From Peptoniphilus lacydonensis (GTDB taxonomy: Bacteria > Bacillota > Clostridia > Tissierellales > Peptoniphilaceae): DNA of 64,000 nt. Positions 9,475 to 18,770 of the stretch are shown piece by piece; position 1 is the stretch's first letter; each line of letters opens with the position of its first letter. The position numbers and the translations under genes were made by a program. The notes under the pieces were generated by a model. It saw only the letters and a list, made by a program, of their open reading frames with translations, was not told where the DNA came from and searched no databases. Location: the NCBI RefSeq assembly GCF_900106515.1, contig NZ_FNWF01000002.1, forward strand, positions 216,001 to 280,000, in the 5' to 3' direction.

Positions 9475-10085
9475 AATTTAATTCCCAAAGAAAAAATCCA
9501 ATTTATAATATTTACAATTATTGGTTCTATAAATTTATTTACTGCACCAGAAAAAATCATAATGACAAGTACAAAATAAAAGTATTTCTCGTATTTATAA
9601 AATTTCATTTCTAAGCTTTCTGGCAAAAGTGTAGCCAAAACTTTTGAACCATCAAGAGGAGGTAATGGCACGAGATTAAACACTCCAAGCATCACATTAT
9701 ACCAGAAAATTGAAGAAAATAATGATATTAGATTTGAAGATTTATATTCTAAATAAACTAAAATAATTCCTGAGATAATTCCCAGTATAAAATTTGTAAA
9801 AACTCCTGCAAGAGATACTAAAAGAGAATCTACTTTTCTATTTCCTTTAAATCTATTAGGATTAATTGGGACAGCTTTAGCCCACCCAAATTTAAAAATA
9901 ATCATAGAAATTAAACCCACAGGGTCAATATGATTTAGTGGGTTTAAACTAAGTCTTCCATCGTCTTTTGCAGTTGTATCTCCACACAAATAGGCAACAT
10001 AACCATGAGCAATTTCATGTGGTATAATCGCTATTAAAAGTGCAACTATATTAATTGCAATTGATGCAATATCTAAATTATTCAT
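9453..10085 (-). CDS. Site-2 protease family (M50) membrane metalloprotease
   Basis: Intramembrane zinc protease of the short YwhC type. The zinc-binding HEIAHG motif lies near residue 26 and the second-site NLVPLPPLDGSKVL near residue 140, within about five membrane segments. The ATG at 10085 is chosen over a TTG at 10094 because no ribosome-binding site favours the latter. It sits between pdp and scpA, as in many Clostridia. The substrate is unknown. Confidence 0.88.
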   Translation of the reverse strand: MNNLDIASIAINIVALLIAIIPHEIAHGYVAYLCGDTTAKDDGRLSLNPLNHIDPVGLISMIIFKFGWAKAVPINPNRFKGNRKVDSLLVSLAGVFTNFILGIISGIILVYLEYKSSNLISLFSSIFWYNVMLGVFNLVPLPPLDGSKVLATLLPESLEMKFYKYEKYFYFVLVIMIFSGAVNKFIEPIIVNIINWIFSLGIKLWNTILF

Positions 10086-10086
10086 C

Positions 10087-11388
10087 TCAATCAATCTCTT
10101 CTATAATTAATTTATAATCTTGCCTTTTATCGGAAAAAGAATAAGCTTTTGTAATCTTTTCTATTACACCTTCTACTTCATTTTCTTTTTCAGTGTAGAT
10201 TGTGGCAATTTTTTCTCCCTTTTCTACAAAATCTCCAACTTTTTTGTGCAGATAAACTCCTGCATTTAAATCCAAGACATCATCTTTTTTATGTCTGCCT
10301 GCACCTAAATCTCTTGAAGCTATTCCTATTTCAATTGCCTCAATTGATTTCACATAACCAGATTCTTTTGAATAAATATCTTTTATTATGCTCGACCTTT
10401 TAAACTTATTTGTATCATCTATATAGGTCGCATCTCCACCTTGTAGAGTTACCATTTCTTTAAATTTTTCTATTGCAGAACCATCTCTAATTTTTTCTTC
10501 TAAAATAGACATGGCTTCTTTTTCACTGCTTACCATATTTTCCATTATCATAAATTTTGATGCAATTTTAAATGAAATTTCTTTTAAATGCCTTGAACCA
10601 TTTCCCTTTAAAACATTTATAGCTTCTATCACTTCAAGACTATTACCCACAGCATCTCCAAGAGGTTCGTTCATACTCGTTATCATAGCTTTGGTTTTTC
10701 TTCCAAATTTTTTCCCAAGGCTTACCATTAACTTTGAAAGATTAACTGCAGACTCTACATCTTTCATAAAAGCACCGTTTCCAACTTTTACATCAAGAAC
10801 TAAGGCATCTGTTCCAAGTGCTATTTTTTTTGAAAGAATGGAAGATGCAATTAAGCTAACATTATCTACTGTTGCAGTTGCATCTCTAAGTGAATACAAA
10901 AGTTTATCAGCTGGAACAATATTTTCACTTTGACCTATAACCGCAATATTGGATTTGTTTAGAATTTTAATAAAATTTTCGCTATCTATATTTATATTAA
11001 ATCCTGGAATGGATTCAAGTTTGTCAAGGGTTCCTCCTGTGTGACCAAGTCCTCGTCCACTCATTTTGGCAAATATAAATCCAACAGATGCGAGAAGAGG
11101 TCCCAATATAAGTGTAACTGTATCACCAACTCCACCAGTTGAATGTTTATCAACTTTTATACCTGAAACCTCTGATAAATCAATTACATTTCCTGATTCA
11201 ATCATAGCCCTTGTAAGATAATAAGTTTCATCTAAATTTAATTTATTAAAATAAATGGCCATCAAAAACGCAGAAACTTGATAGTCTGGAATCTTTCCAT
11301 TTACATAATTTTTTATAAAATAATTTATTTCTTCTTCTGTTAAGATTCTATTTTCTTTTTTCTTTTGTATGATATCTAAAAATTTCAT
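10087..11388 (-). CDS. pdp: Pyrimidine-nucleoside phosphorylase
   Basis: Phosphorolyses uridine, thymidine or deoxyuridine to the free base plus (deoxy)ribose-1-phosphate. The signature KHSTGGVGDTVTLILGPLLAS contacts phosphate. SGRGLGHTGGTLDKLESIPG is the second conserved block. At 433 residues it has the family length. The ATG follows GAGGAGATTGT. It is paired with the purine nucleoside phosphorylase gene upstream (4-bp overlap), together giving a nucleoside salvage unit. Confidence 0.94.
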   Translation of the reverse strand: MKFLDIIQKKKENRILTEEEINYFIKNYVNGKIPDYQVSAFLMAIYFNKLNLDETYYLTRAMIESGNVIDLSEVSGIKVDKHSTGGVGDTVTLILGPLLASVGFIFAKMSGRGLGHTGGTLDKLESIPGFNINIDSENFIKILNKSNIAVIGQSENIVPADKLLYSLRDATATVDNVSLIASSILSKKIALGTDALVLDVKVGNGAFMKDVESAVNLSKLMVSLGKKFGRKTKAMITSMNEPLGDAVGNSLEVIEAINVLKGNGSRHLKEISFKIASKFMIMENMVSSEKEAMSILEEKIRDGSAIEKFKEMVTLQGGDATYIDDTNKFKRSSIIKDIYSKESGYVKSIEAIEIGIASRDLGAGRHKKDDVLDLNAGVYLHKKVGDFVEKGEKIATIYTEKENEVEGVIEKITKAYSFSDKRQDYKLIIEEID

Positions 11389-12188
11389 ACAATCTCCTCA
11401 ATTATTTTATCTAATAGTTCCTTAAATTTTTCAGAAACTTCTTTCCCAACTTCCATAACTTCTTTATGGTCAAGTGGCTTGTCCAAAATTCCTGTTGCCA
11501 TATTTGTCATTGTAGAAATGCCTAGAATCTTAAGACCTCTGTGTCTTGCAGCAATTACTTCTGGAACTGTACTCATACCAACAGCATCAGCACCAAGCAC
11601 GCCTGCCATTCTAACTTCTGCTGCAGTTTCATAACTTGGTCCTGTAAAATACATATAGACACCTTCTCTAATATTAATATTTAATTTTTTTGCACTTTTC
11701 TTTGCAACTTCAATTAAATCTCTGTCATATAAATTTGTCATGTCTAAAAATCTTGGACCAAGATTGTCATCATTTGGACCTATAAGTGGATTTTTACCCA
11801 TTAAATTTATATGATCAGTTATTACCATAAGATCTGCTGGGTTAAAATCTTTATTAACAGCACCAGCTGCATTTGTTACAATTAAAGTTTTTATTCCAAG
11901 AGAAGCCATTACATTTATTGGGTAAACGACATCAGAAATATCATATCCCTCGTAATAATGAATTCTACCCTTCATTATACAAATATTTTTAGAATGAATT
12001 TTCCCAAAAACTAATTTCCCATCATGACCTTTTACAGTTGAAACTGGAAAGCCCGGAATATCTTTGTAATAAATTTCAATTTGGTCTTCTACTGAATCCG
12101 CAAAATCTCCTAAGCCCGACCCTAGAATAATTCCAATCTCAGGCGTATCTTTTATTTTTTCCTTAATATAATTTATTGATTTATCCAT
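11385..12188 (-). CDS. punA: Purine-nucleoside phosphorylase (trimeric, PNP class)
   Basis: Cleaves inosine and guanosine with phosphate. Motifs are IILGSGLGDF at the phosphate site, VTNAAGAVNKDFNPADLMVITDHIN, and the base-binding YETAAEVRMAGVLGADAVGMSTVPEV region. The start is placed at the ATG at 12188 because AGGAGAAAAA precedes it. An open frame reaches 12254 but runs into the nudix gene and lacks a ribosome-binding site. Final length is 267 residues. Confidence 0.93.
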   Translation of the reverse strand: MDKSINYIKEKIKDTPEIGIILGSGLGDFADSVEDQIEIYYKDIPGFPVSTVKGHDGKLVFGKIHSKNICIMKGRIHYYEGYDISDVVYPINVMASLGIKTLIVTNAAGAVNKDFNPADLMVITDHINLMGKNPLIGPNDDNLGPRFLDMTNLYDRDLIEVAKKSAKKLNINIREGVYMYFTGPSYETAAEVRMAGVLGADAVGMSTVPEVIAARHRGLKILGISTMTNMATGILDKPLDHKEVMEVGKEVSEKFKELLDKIIEEIV

Positions 12189-12726
12189 TTTTTCTCCTAA
12201 AACTATTGTAATATAAAATCCCAGCAACTGATTTTGAATCAATAATTTCTCCAAGATTAATTAACTTTATAGCTTCATCAAATTTTATTTTTTCAACTGA
12301 AAGATTTTCAAATTCATCTAAATCTTGTTCACCCAAAATTAAATCTTCAGCATAAAAAATAAATATTTTTTCATTTGTAAAACCTGGAGAAGAATAAGTT
12401 TCCAATAAATATTCTGATTTCTTTGCGTCAAAACCAGTTTCTTCTTTCAATTCACGAAGAGCTGCTTTTTGAGGTTCCTCTCCAAAATCAATCATACCTG
12501 CTGGAATTTCGTAAATTTCTTTGTCTATAGCTTTTCTATATTGCTTAATCAAAATAATTTCATCATCTTGAGTTATTGCAACAATCCCAACAGAAGAAGT
12601 CCTTTCTACAATTTCTCTTTTTGTGTACTTCTGACCTTCCATCTCAACTGTATCAACTCTAAGTTTTAGAACTTTTCCATCAAAAATTTTTGTCGACTTC
12701 ATAGTTCTCTCTTCATAATTTTGCAT
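12181..12726 (-). CDS. NUDIX hydrolase, ADP-ribose pyrophosphatase type
   Basis: Hydrolyses ADP-ribose or a related nucleoside diphosphate. The Nudix box is visible around GEEPQKAALRELKEETGF (G-x5-E-x7-REUxEE), with the downstream SSPGFTNEKIFIFYA segment typical of ADP-ribose pyrophosphatases. At 181 residues it is normal. The ATG at 12726 directly abuts the recN TAA. A second ATG at 12699 is possible. Confidence 0.87.
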   Translation of the reverse strand: MQNYEERTMKSTKIFDGKVLKLRVDTVEMEGQKYTKREIVERTSSVGIVAITQDDEIILIKQYRKAIDKEIYEIPAGMIDFGEEPQKAALRELKEETGFDAKKSEYLLETYSSPGFTNEKIFIFYAEDLILGEQDLDEFENLSVEKIKFDEAIKLINLGEIIDSKSVAGILYYNSFRRKNG

Positions 12727-14388
12727 TTAATCACCAATCATTTCTTTTGCTGTTTCTATTGCAACTTCGCTTAAATTCATTCCACCAATTAATCTTGCCA
12801 CTTCTTCTACTCTCTTATCATAGCTTAATTTATCTATTGTAGATATTGTACTATTGTTTACAAAATCTTTTTTTATTGCAAAGTGAGTATCCGCAAGTGC
12901 CACAATTTGTGGCAAGTGAGAAATTACTATTACTTGCCTATCTTTTGCCAGTTCTTTTATCTTGTTACCAACAATTTGTGCCGTCTTTCCACTTATACCT
13001 GTATCAATTTCATCAAAAACAAGAGTTGGAATATTATCTTTTTCTGCAATAATACTCTTAAAACCAAGCATTATTCTGCTCATTTCACCACCAGATGCAA
13101 CCTTTGCTAAGGGCATTAAATCTTGGCCAAGGTTTGGAGCAATTAAAAATTCTATACTGTCTACTCCATTTGCACTAAGACTTTTTTCATTTATTTCTAT
13201 TTTAAATTTTGCATCTCTTATATTTAAATTATTTATTTCATCTTCTACTCTTTTTTCCAAAATTTTCGCAGTGGCTTTTCTATTTTTACTAATTTTTCTA
13301 GCAATTGTCAAAGCTTCTTCTTCTAGCGATTTAATCTTTTCAGAAAGTTTATTTAAATTATCCTCATAATTCTTTAAAAAAGAAAGTCTATTACTTATAT
13401 CTTCGTAAAAAGAATTAATTTTAGAAACATTATTTCCATATTTTAACTTTAAGTTATTTACTAAATCAATTCTCTCTTTTAAATAAACGAGTTTCTCCTC
13501 GTCTACTTCAGAAGAGTTAATATATCTATCTAAATCAGAGGCAATATCAGAAAGTCTGAATCTTATATCTTCTAAATCTTCTTCTGTTTCTTTTAAATCC
13601 TTATTGTATTTTGTAACATCTACAATATTTGCTATAATTTTATCTAAAATATCTTCCACAGAGTTATTTTCATATCCCTCATTGATAAGAGATTTAGATT
13701 CAGATAATTTTATTATTGTGTCTGTCATATTATTTAAAATATTAAAATCATCATAAAGTTCTTCATCGTCATAATCACTTAAACCAGCATCTTCAATTTC
13801 ATTAATTTGATATTCTAAAAGATCTATTTCTCTATCTTTATTTTTTTCAAGCATAGATTTTTCTTCATATTCTTTTTTTAAGTCATTAATATTGGAAACA
13901 ATCTCTTTTAATTTTAAAATAAGAATTTTGTGATCCCTTCCAGAAAAATCATCAATTAAGTTCATCTGATTTTTATTGTTCATAAGTGCAGTTGACTCGT
14001 GTTGTGCAAAAATATCTATCAAATGCGTGGAAATTTTTGATAAAATTTGAGATGTAACAGTCCTATTGTTTATCCTAGTTATGGAAGGCCCCTTTTCTTT
14101 AATTTCTTTGGATATTATAATTAAATCTCCCGTTTCAATTCCATATTCTTTGAGAAATTCTTTAGTTTCTTCATCGTATGAACTAAATACTGCCTCTATA
14201 AAGGCTCTGTCCTTTCCTTTTTTTATTACATCTTTGTTAACTCTTTGACCGAGAACAAGTCCAAGAGAATCTATGATAATTGACTTACCAGAACCAGTTT
14301 CACCTGTCAGAACATTTAAACCACTTTCAAACTCAATCTTCATATTTTCAATTATTGCAAAATTTTCTATATTTAACTCCAAAAGCAT
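12727..14388 (-). CDS. recN: DNA repair protein RecN
   Basis: SMC-like ATPase for double-strand-break repair. The Walker A GETGSGKSI is at about residue 30, and two long coiled-coil arms fill the middle of the 553-residue protein. The C-terminal half has the VASGGEMSRIMLGFK signature and Walker B LVFDEIDTGISG. A GGTGAAAT precedes the ATG. It lies directly downstream of tlyA, a conserved Firmicute neighbour pair. Confidence 0.96.
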   Translation of the reverse strand: MLLELNIENFAIIENMKIEFESGLNVLTGETGSGKSIIIDSLGLVLGQRVNKDVIKKGKDRAFIEAVFSSYDEETKEFLKEYGIETGDLIIISKEIKEKGPSITRINNRTVTSQILSKISTHLIDIFAQHESTALMNNKNQMNLIDDFSGRDHKILILKLKEIVSNINDLKKEYEEKSMLEKNKDREIDLLEYQINEIEDAGLSDYDDEELYDDFNILNNMTDTIIKLSESKSLINEGYENNSVEDILDKIIANIVDVTKYNKDLKETEEDLEDIRFRLSDIASDLDRYINSSEVDEEKLVYLKERIDLVNNLKLKYGNNVSKINSFYEDISNRLSFLKNYEDNLNKLSEKIKSLEEEALTIARKISKNRKATAKILEKRVEDEINNLNIRDAKFKIEINEKSLSANGVDSIEFLIAPNLGQDLMPLAKVASGGEMSRIMLGFKSIIAEKDNIPTLVFDEIDTGISGKTAQIVGNKIKELAKDRQVIVISHLPQIVALADTHFAIKKDFVNNSTISTIDKLSYDKRVEEVARLIGGMNLSEVAIETAKEMIGD

Positions 14389-14395
14389 ATTTCAC

Positions 14396-15196
14396 CTATT
14401 CACTTAAATTTTTATAAGCATTTTCTACAATTTTCTTAGAATCAAAATTACTTGAAACTCTACTTTCCTTTGATAAATAAATTAAAAACTCAATATTTCC
14501 ACTTGTTCCCTTTATAGGAGAATTTGTTATTGCGATAATATTAAAATTTAAATCTCTTGCAAGATTTATTATTTTATCTATAACTTCAATATGTACTTTT
14601 TCATCTCTAACAATACCACCCTTTCCAACTTTTCCCTTGCCAGCTTCAAATTGTGGTTTTATTAGTGCAACAATTTTTCCTTCCCTACTTAAAATTTCTT
14701 TGGCAACAGGAAGAACAAGTTCAAGAGAAATAAAAGAAACGTCAATAGAAATAAAATCCACATCTTCTAAAATTAAATCGGTATCAAAATACCTAATATT
14801 CGTTCTTTCAAGAGATACAACTCTATCATCAGTCCTCAATTTATAATCAAGTTGATTATATCCAACATCAATGGCATAAACTTTTTTTGCTCCATATTTT
14901 AGCATACACTCAGTAAATCCACCAGTAGAAGCACCAATGTCGACACAAACAGAATCTCTCAAATCAATATCATAATCTTTTATCATTTTTTCAAGCTTGT
15001 GCCCGCCTCTTGAAACAAAAGTATTTTCAATTCCCTTTATATAAATTTTTACATCTTCTTTTAATTGTTCCCCTGGCTTTGCAACTCGATTAGTTCCAAT
15101 AAAAACTTTTCCTTCCATTATAAGTCTTTTGGCTTTTTCTCTAGAATCTATTAAACCTTTTTCAACTAACAATACATCTGCTCTTTTTTTTGCCAT
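14396..15196 (-). CDS. tlyA: TlyA-family rRNA (cytidine-2'-O)-methyltransferase
   Basis: Homologue of TlyA, which methylates ribose at cytidines of 16S and 23S rRNA. An N-terminal S4 domain (KRADVLLVEKGLIDSREKAK) precedes the FtsJ-like methyltransferase with DIGASTGGFTECML as the SAM motif and IDVSFISLELVLP as a conserved core. At 266 residues it is full length. Its ATG overlaps the ispA stop as TAATG. Confidence 0.9.
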   Translation of the reverse strand: MAKKRADVLLVEKGLIDSREKAKRLIMEGKVFIGTNRVAKPGEQLKEDVKIYIKGIENTFVSRGGHKLEKMIKDYDIDLRDSVCVDIGASTGGFTECMLKYGAKKVYAIDVGYNQLDYKLRTDDRVVSLERTNIRYFDTDLILEDVDFISIDVSFISLELVLPVAKEILSREGKIVALIKPQFEAGKGKVGKGGIVRDEKVHIEVIDKIINLARDLNFNIIAITNSPIKGTSGNIEFLIYLSKESRVSSNFDSKKIVENAYKNLSE

Positions 15197-16053
15197 TAAT
15201 TGCTCCTATTTATTAATTTTGCAACAAAATTTTTTAGTAAATTTTCTTTTAATAAAAGACTATCAATTGTTTCATACCCCGAATTTGTAAGTTCAATAAT
15301 TTCTTCTCTAAGTTCATCTTTATTTTTAAACATCAACATATTGACTTCACCACTATCTGGGTCTTTATCTTCATCTAAAAGATCATCCTCAAGTTGATAT
15401 GCAACACCAATAGATTCAGCAAACTTGGAAAGTTTTGTTATAACATCGGCTGGTGCTTTGGCAATTATTGCACCAGAAACAACAGATGCTTTTATTAAAT
15501 CTGCTGTCTTTAACTTATACATTGATTCGCAGATTTCCTCGCTATAACAAGACACATCAAAATCTATATCAATAGCTTGTCCACCAATCATTCCTCCAAC
15601 TCCAGTTGCATTATAAATATATTTCATTGCCTTAACTGCAAATTTTAAATCTTCAGGATCTTCAATAGTTTCAATATGTCTTAGTAAAACTTCCATAGAC
15701 ATATTCAAAAGACCATCTCCTGCTAAAATTGCAATTCCTTCAGAATAAACCTTGTGATTAGTTGGCTTTCCTCTTCTAAAATTATCATCGTCCATAGCTG
15801 GAAGGTCATCATGGATGAGTGAATAAGTGTGTATCATCTCAATTGCAGCAGCAAAGGGAAGAACTTTTTTTATATCCTCATCAGAAAATTCACAAAACGT
15901 TATTAGGCATAAAAGAGGTCTGATTCTCTTTCCCCCAGAAAATAATGAATACTTCATAGAATCAATAACCTTTCTTTGTGCACTATCTGTATACTCAAGA
16001 AGGGAACTCAAATAGGCATTGAATTTTTCTAATAAACTATCTATATTTTCCAT
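15196..16053 (-). CDS. ispA: Farnesyl diphosphate synthase (polyprenyl synthetase)
   Basis: Condenses IPP with DMAPP and GPP to make FPP, downstream of IspH encoded in the same window. The first aspartate-rich motif is DDLPAMDDDNFRRGKPTNHK. The second is normally DDILD and appears here as EDDLLDEDKD. GGKRIRPLL and GGMIGGQAIDI also match. At 285 residues it is normal. It overlaps xseB by 17 bp. Confidence 0.93.
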   Translation of the reverse strand: MENIDSLLEKFNAYLSSLLEYTDSAQRKVIDSMKYSLFSGGKRIRPLLCLITFCEFSDEDIKKVLPFAAAIEMIHTYSLIHDDLPAMDDDNFRRGKPTNHKVYSEGIAILAGDGLLNMSMEVLLRHIETIEDPEDLKFAVKAMKYIYNATGVGGMIGGQAIDIDFDVSCYSEEICESMYKLKTADLIKASVVSGAIIAKAPADVITKLSKFAESIGVAYQLEDDLLDEDKDPDSGEVNMLMFKNKDELREEIIELTNSGYETIDSLLLKENLLKNFVAKLINRSN

Positions 16054-16261
16054 CTTTATCGTCCTCTAAAAAATCAGAATTTTCTTCTGCAATAGTTTTT
16101 ATCTTGCCTTCATAAGCCTTCAAAGTTTTATTTAAATATTTATAAAGCTCAATTCCCTCTTCATATTTTTTTATGGAATCTTCCAGACTAATGTCCTTAG
16201 ACTCAAGTTCCCTTATAATTTTTTCAAGCTCTCTAAAAGAACTTTCATAATCTTTATCCAT
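16037..16261 (-). CDS. xseB: Exodeoxyribonuclease VII small subunit
   Basis: Small subunit of the single-strand-specific exonuclease VII. The 74-residue helical hairpin carries the signature SFRELEKIIRELESKDISLEDSIKKYEEGIEL. It abuts xseA by one base and overlaps ispA, the usual order. Confidence 0.93.
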   Translation of the reverse strand: MDKDYESSFRELEKIIRELESKDISLEDSIKKYEEGIELYKYLNKTLKAYEGKIKTIAEENSDFLEDDKDGKYR

Positions 16262-17713
16262 CTAATCCCTCATTTTCACATCAAAAATCTTAGATTTTAT
16301 ATTTCCATCTTTTAATCTTAAGGAAATAATATCCCCAATATTTACATCTTTAATGGATTCTAATTTCTTTCCATCATGTGTAATTATCTCAATCTTATTT
16401 ATTTTATCAAAAGCAGAGCCTAATCTTATATTTAAATATTCTAATTTTCTTTTTTCCAACAAAATTTTATTTTTCAAATCATAAGACTCTAAAAATTTAC
16501 CAAATTTATTAAGATTTGAAACTTTTTCATCAATAAATAAATTAAAATAATAGTTTAAAAATTTATTTTGAAGGTCTAAATTATTAAAATATCTATCTAA
16601 TTTTCTATTTGAATTTAATTCAATATTTTTAAGTCTATATCCAAAACTATCCAATTCTCTAGATTTATTTAATTTAAAATTTGTCAGATAAAACTTACTT
16701 TTGCTTAAATAACTTCTATTATCTTCCAAAATTTTTTTCATAGAATTGTTTAACAAATTTTCATAATAAATAAGTTCACGAGTCATAGAATTAATTTTAT
16801 AAACTTGATTTTTAATGGAAATACTTTTGTAGAGATTAAATAATTTTAGTTTTTCCAAATCAACTTTTCTCTCGATTAAATTATTTAATGAGTTTTTCTT
16901 ATTTAAAAGCTCCCCAAAAATCTCATTTTCACTTGTTGTAGCAAGTTCAGCTGCATTAGTCGGTGTCGCCGCTCTAAGATCACTTACAAAATCACAAATA
17001 GTGTAATCAATTTCATGCCCAACAGCAGAAATAATTGGAATATTAGAATTAAAAATTTCTCTTGCAAGACTTTCGTCATTAAAAACAAAGAGATCCTCAA
17101 AACTACCTCCACCTCTTGCAATAATAATGGTGTCAACATTTTGGGACTCATTAAAATATTTTATACCCTTAATTAAATTTTCACTTGCCATATTACCTTG
17201 CACAAAGCTTGGAAATACATAAATATCACAAATTCTATTTCTCTTTCTAAAAAGATTAATGACATCCTTTATAGCAGCACCACTTGTCGATGTAATAAGT
17301 CCAATTGAACCAGGAAACTTTTTGATTTCCTTTTTATGGGAAAGATCAAAAAGGCCTTCCCTTTCAAGTTCATCTTTTAGATCTAAAAACTTTTGATACA
17401 AATTTCCCTTTCCATCAAGTTCAATTTCACTGATATATAGAAAAATTCTGCCACTTCTATCGTAATAAGTAACAGTTCCCTTTGCCATGATACTTGCCCC
17501 ATCAAATAGTTTTACATTGACATCTTTAGCACTTATCATGGCATCAATTCTTGAAAAATTATCCTTTAACGAAAAATAAATATTTCCATTAGAATGAATA
17601 TTTAAATTAGTAACTTCACCAGTTATACTAATATCTCTTAAAATATAATCCATGGAAACTAGCTTTTTGATGTAATTATTTAATTCACTTACATTAAAAG
17701 CATTGCTCTTCAA
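16262..17713 (-). CDS. xseA: Exodeoxyribonuclease VII large subunit
   Basis: Catalytic subunit. It has an N-terminal OB-fold (LRDISITGEVTNLNIHSNGNIYFSLKD), then the catalytic domain with GSIGLITSTSGAAIKDV and the IIARGGGSFEDLFVFNDE and GHEIDYTICDFVSDLRAATPTNAAE blocks. A long coiled-coil region follows (residues about 265-440). At 483 residues it is complete. Confidence 0.95.
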   Translation of the reverse strand: MKSNAFNVSELNNYIKKLVSMDYILRDISITGEVTNLNIHSNGNIYFSLKDNFSRIDAMISAKDVNVKLFDGASIMAKGTVTYYDRSGRIFLYISEIELDGKGNLYQKFLDLKDELEREGLFDLSHKKEIKKFPGSIGLITSTSGAAIKDVINLFRKRNRICDIYVFPSFVQGNMASENLIKGIKYFNESQNVDTIIIARGGGSFEDLFVFNDESLAREIFNSNIPIISAVGHEIDYTICDFVSDLRAATPTNAAELATTSENEIFGELLNKKNSLNNLIERKVDLEKLKLFNLYKSISIKNQVYKINSMTRELIYYENLLNNSMKKILEDNRSYLSKSKFYLTNFKLNKSRELDSFGYRLKNIELNSNRKLDRYFNNLDLQNKFLNYYFNLFIDEKVSNLNKFGKFLESYDLKNKILLEKRKLEYLNIRLGSAFDKINKIEIITHDGKKLESIKDVNIGDIISLRLKDGNIKSKIFDVKMRD

Positions 17714-17714
17714 A

Positions 17715-18113
17715 TCAAAAACTCCTGTAAATACTTCCTAAAATCCCATTTATAAACTTGGGAGAATCATCAGATCCATAAATTCTCGCAATCTCAACAG
17801 CTTCATTAATAGAAACTTCAGGAGGTATATCATCTTTATATAAAAACTCATAGACGGCAATGCGCAGAATCTGTCTATCAACTTTAGCAAGTCTTTGAAT
17901 AGTCCATCCCTTTAAATTCTTTTCAATAGTACTATCAACTACATCCATTTTGTCCAAAATATCAGGGACAACTCTATTTATATAATCGACTTCATCTCCT
18001 AGAAATAAATTATTTTCCATAAATAAATTTAGACTTTCAATAGAAAAGTCATCATTTATATCCATAGAGAATAAAGCTTGCATAGCGCCTATTCTTGCTT
18101 TCTTTCTGCTCAT
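17715..18113 (-). CDS. nusB: Transcription antitermination factor NusB
   Basis: RNA-binding factor for rRNA antitermination. The helical protein of 132 residues starts RKKARIGAMQALFSMDIN. It ends with the signature PPEVSINEAVEIARIYGSDDSPKFINGILGSI. It overlaps the asp23 gene by 4 bp. Confidence 0.94.
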   Translation of the reverse strand: MSRKKARIGAMQALFSMDINDDFSIESLNLFMENNLFLGDEVDYINRVVPDILDKMDVVDSTIEKNLKGWTIQRLAKVDRQILRIAVYEFLYKDDIPPEVSINEAVEIARIYGSDDSPKFINGILGSIYRSF

Positions 18114-18496
18114 TTCACAATCGTCTTTTCAGAATCTTTTACAGCAATTCCACTTATATGAACATTTACTTCTACAACATCAAAATCAGTCATATTTTCA
18201 ATAGCTTCCTTGACTTGTTCTTGAACTTTTTCAGAAACTTCTACAATTTTAATTCCATACTCAATAGTAATATAAACATCTACAATAGTTTCTTTTTCGC
18301 CAATATTAACCTTCACACCTCTAGCAAAATTTTTTGTATTTAAAATATCACTCATTTGAGATTTAAAATTAGTAGAAACTTTTACAACACCGTCAACACT
18401 TTCAGCTGCAACAGAAGCAACTGTAGCGATAACATCTTCAGAAATTTTTACCTTTCCTTCAGCTTCATTACCATTAACAAGATATTTATTATCCAC
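18110..18496 (-). CDS. Asp23/Gls24-family envelope stress protein
   Basis: Small protein of the Asp23/Gls24 family, associated with envelope stress in Gram-positives. The family motifs are KISEDVIATVASVAAESVDGV and VDVYITIEYGIKIVEVSEKVQEQVKEAIENMT. At 128 residues it has family length. It starts with GTG after GGAGGTGGAACA. It heads the long minus-strand series that begins with nusB-xseAB, behind a good promoter at 18524-18552. Confidence 0.9.
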   Translation of the reverse strand: MDNKYLVNGNEAEGKVKISEDVIATVASVAAESVDGVVKVSTNFKSQMSDILNTKNFARGVKVNIGEKETIVDVYITIEYGIKIVEVSEKVQEQVKEAIENMTDFDVVEVNVHISGIAVKDSEKTIVK

Positions 18497-18523
18497 TGTT
18501 CCACCTCCAAATTAACTAAAATA

Positions 18524-18552
18524 ATTATACCAAAAACTATTTATATTATCAA
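18524..18552 (-). promoter_or_regulatory. Promoter for asp23-nusB-xse operon
   Basis: TTGATA (18547-18552), 17-bp spacer and an extended -10, TGG-TATAAT (18524-18529), on the minus strand, about 30 bp ahead of the GTG. Confidence 0.75.
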
Positions 18553-18770
18553 TTTATTGGATTTTCGCAAAATCCTAAAGTCTTTGAAATAAAAAATAAT
18601 TTAAAGATTGCAAAATAAATTTTTAAAATAATTTTTACTGCAAAACCTGCCAATAAAAGTCAAGCTTAACCTGAAATTAATTTTAGGTTATTTGATTCTT
18701 TGAGTAATTAAATTAGTGCATGGCAAACAAACCGAACGTAATCAACTTATCTTTAATGCTTTTCTAAATG
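18553..18770. other. AT-rich intergenic stretch with two inverted repeats
   Basis: No coding potential seen. It contains GGATTTT-n3-AAAATCC at 18558-18574 and a 22-bp near-perfect palindrome at 18668-18689 (AACCT...AGGTT with an AT core). The IS110 relic begins just beyond it. Confidence 0.4.

Noticed and set aside
12962-13369. Plus-strand ORF opposite recN
   Set aside because: Low-complexity shadow of the RecN coiled coil; no start signal.
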